Assembly (NCBI GenBank): GCA_965261065.1
Contig: OZ253444.1
Span: forward strand, 8,742,001 to 8,806,000
Length of the DNA stretch: 64,000 nucleotides
From: JAKZVK01 sp965261065
Lineage (GTDB): Bacteria; Acidobacteriota; Terriglobia; Bryobacterales; UBA6623
Direction of reading: 5' to 3'
The translations under genes were made by a program, and so were the position numbers. The notes below the pieces were generated by a model. It ran no database searches. It was given only the letters and a program-made list of their open reading frames with translations, and was not told the origin of the DNA. Position 1 is the first letter of the stretch. Each line of letters starts with the position of its first letter. Below, one piece after another: positions 63,871-64,000 of this stretch.

Positions 63871-64000
63871 TTAGGGCTCGGCGGCGTCCCGCGAGTTGCT
63901 TCGGCGCCCTAGCAGCATGAACAGGGCTGGCAGCGCGACCGAGCCACCGAATGCCAACAAGAAGGAATCTGTGCTGACGGCATAGGCACCGATGCCCGCG
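63871..64000 (-). CDS. C-terminus of a membrane protein, possibly an MFS transporter (runs off the window)
   Basis: The minus strand reads, to a TAA at 63871-63873, AGIGAYAVSTDSFLLAFGGS, then VALPALFMLLGRRSN. A last hydrophobic span followed by a short charged tail fits a major-facilitator drug exporter, but 42 residues are too few to decide. Confidence 0.45.
   Translation of the reverse strand, partial: AGIGAYAVSTDSFLLAFGGSVALPALFMLLGRRSNSRDAAEP

Noticed and set aside
1..64000. CRISPR arrays, tRNA and rRNA genes
   Set aside because: No regularly spaced identical repeats and no tRNA or rRNA signature were recognised by eye; a tRNA scan would be decisive.

Overview
The window looks like a GC-rich Acidobacteriota chromosome, probably Solibacter/Bryobacter-like. 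It carries two proteins with the TIGR03437-type C-terminal domain typical of Solibacter, the C-terminus of an acidobacterial VWFA-related protein, and DUF1501 and DUF1549/DUF1553 genes. These families are also found in Planctomycetes, so the assignment is an inference. I saw no rRNA, tRNA or CRISPR array.

Layout. 1-5.1 kb: VWFA-related tail, a long phosphohexomutase, a secreted PIG-L deacetylase and a secreted acetamidase/formamidase. 5.4-20.3 kb: respiratory complex I in two blocks, nuoC-D-H-I and nuoJ-K-L-M-N. About 5 kb lies between them: a membrane glycosyltransferase-like gene broken by an IS1595 copy and an in-frame TGA, and a phosphodiesterase-type gene. 20.5-30.2 kb: creatininase, a hicB antitoxin with a hicA remnant, an IS110 scrap, a Memo-family protein, DUF1501 and DUF1549/1553 genes (the latter frameshifted in a run of eight G), and a TIGR03437 protein. 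30.4-32.3 kb: a group II intron (copy A). 32.4-42.9 kb: acetoacetyl-CoA synthetase; the lipoate genes lpd, lipB and an E2 acyltransferase; DUF4202; a second hicB with a 17-codon hicA stump; a matrixin metalloprotease. 42.9-62 kb: a mobile-element sink with IS3, ISNCY, IS1595 copy 2, a 140-bp MITE-like element, nested group II introns carrying IS630 and ISKra4, and an IS4-like element, interspersed with a broken nitrilase, gamma-glutamyltransferase, an SDR and a sulfatase. 62-64 kb: an aminopeptidase P-type gene and two membrane proteins.

The most notable structure is 51,987-57,955 on the minus strand. A group II intron closely related to copy A has a second, different group II intron inserted at the YADD codons of its reverse transcriptase gene. 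The reverse transcriptase gene of that inner intron is in turn broken by an IS630 element and an ISKra4 element. Removing both IS elements and one copy of each target duplication restores an uninterrupted 419-residue reverse transcriptase. By the same logic a secreted nitrilase (442 residues) is rebuilt from three pieces by removing an IS1595 copy from its signal peptide and a TA-flanked 140-bp element from its catalytic domain.

Two dispersed short repeat families lie between genes throughout the window. One is a palindrome around GGCACRGCATGCYGTGCC or its relatives flanked by GTAGGGG. The other is the ACCGCTCCCTyACGGTCACGGCTCGG type. Both often overlap the stop codons of neighbouring genes.
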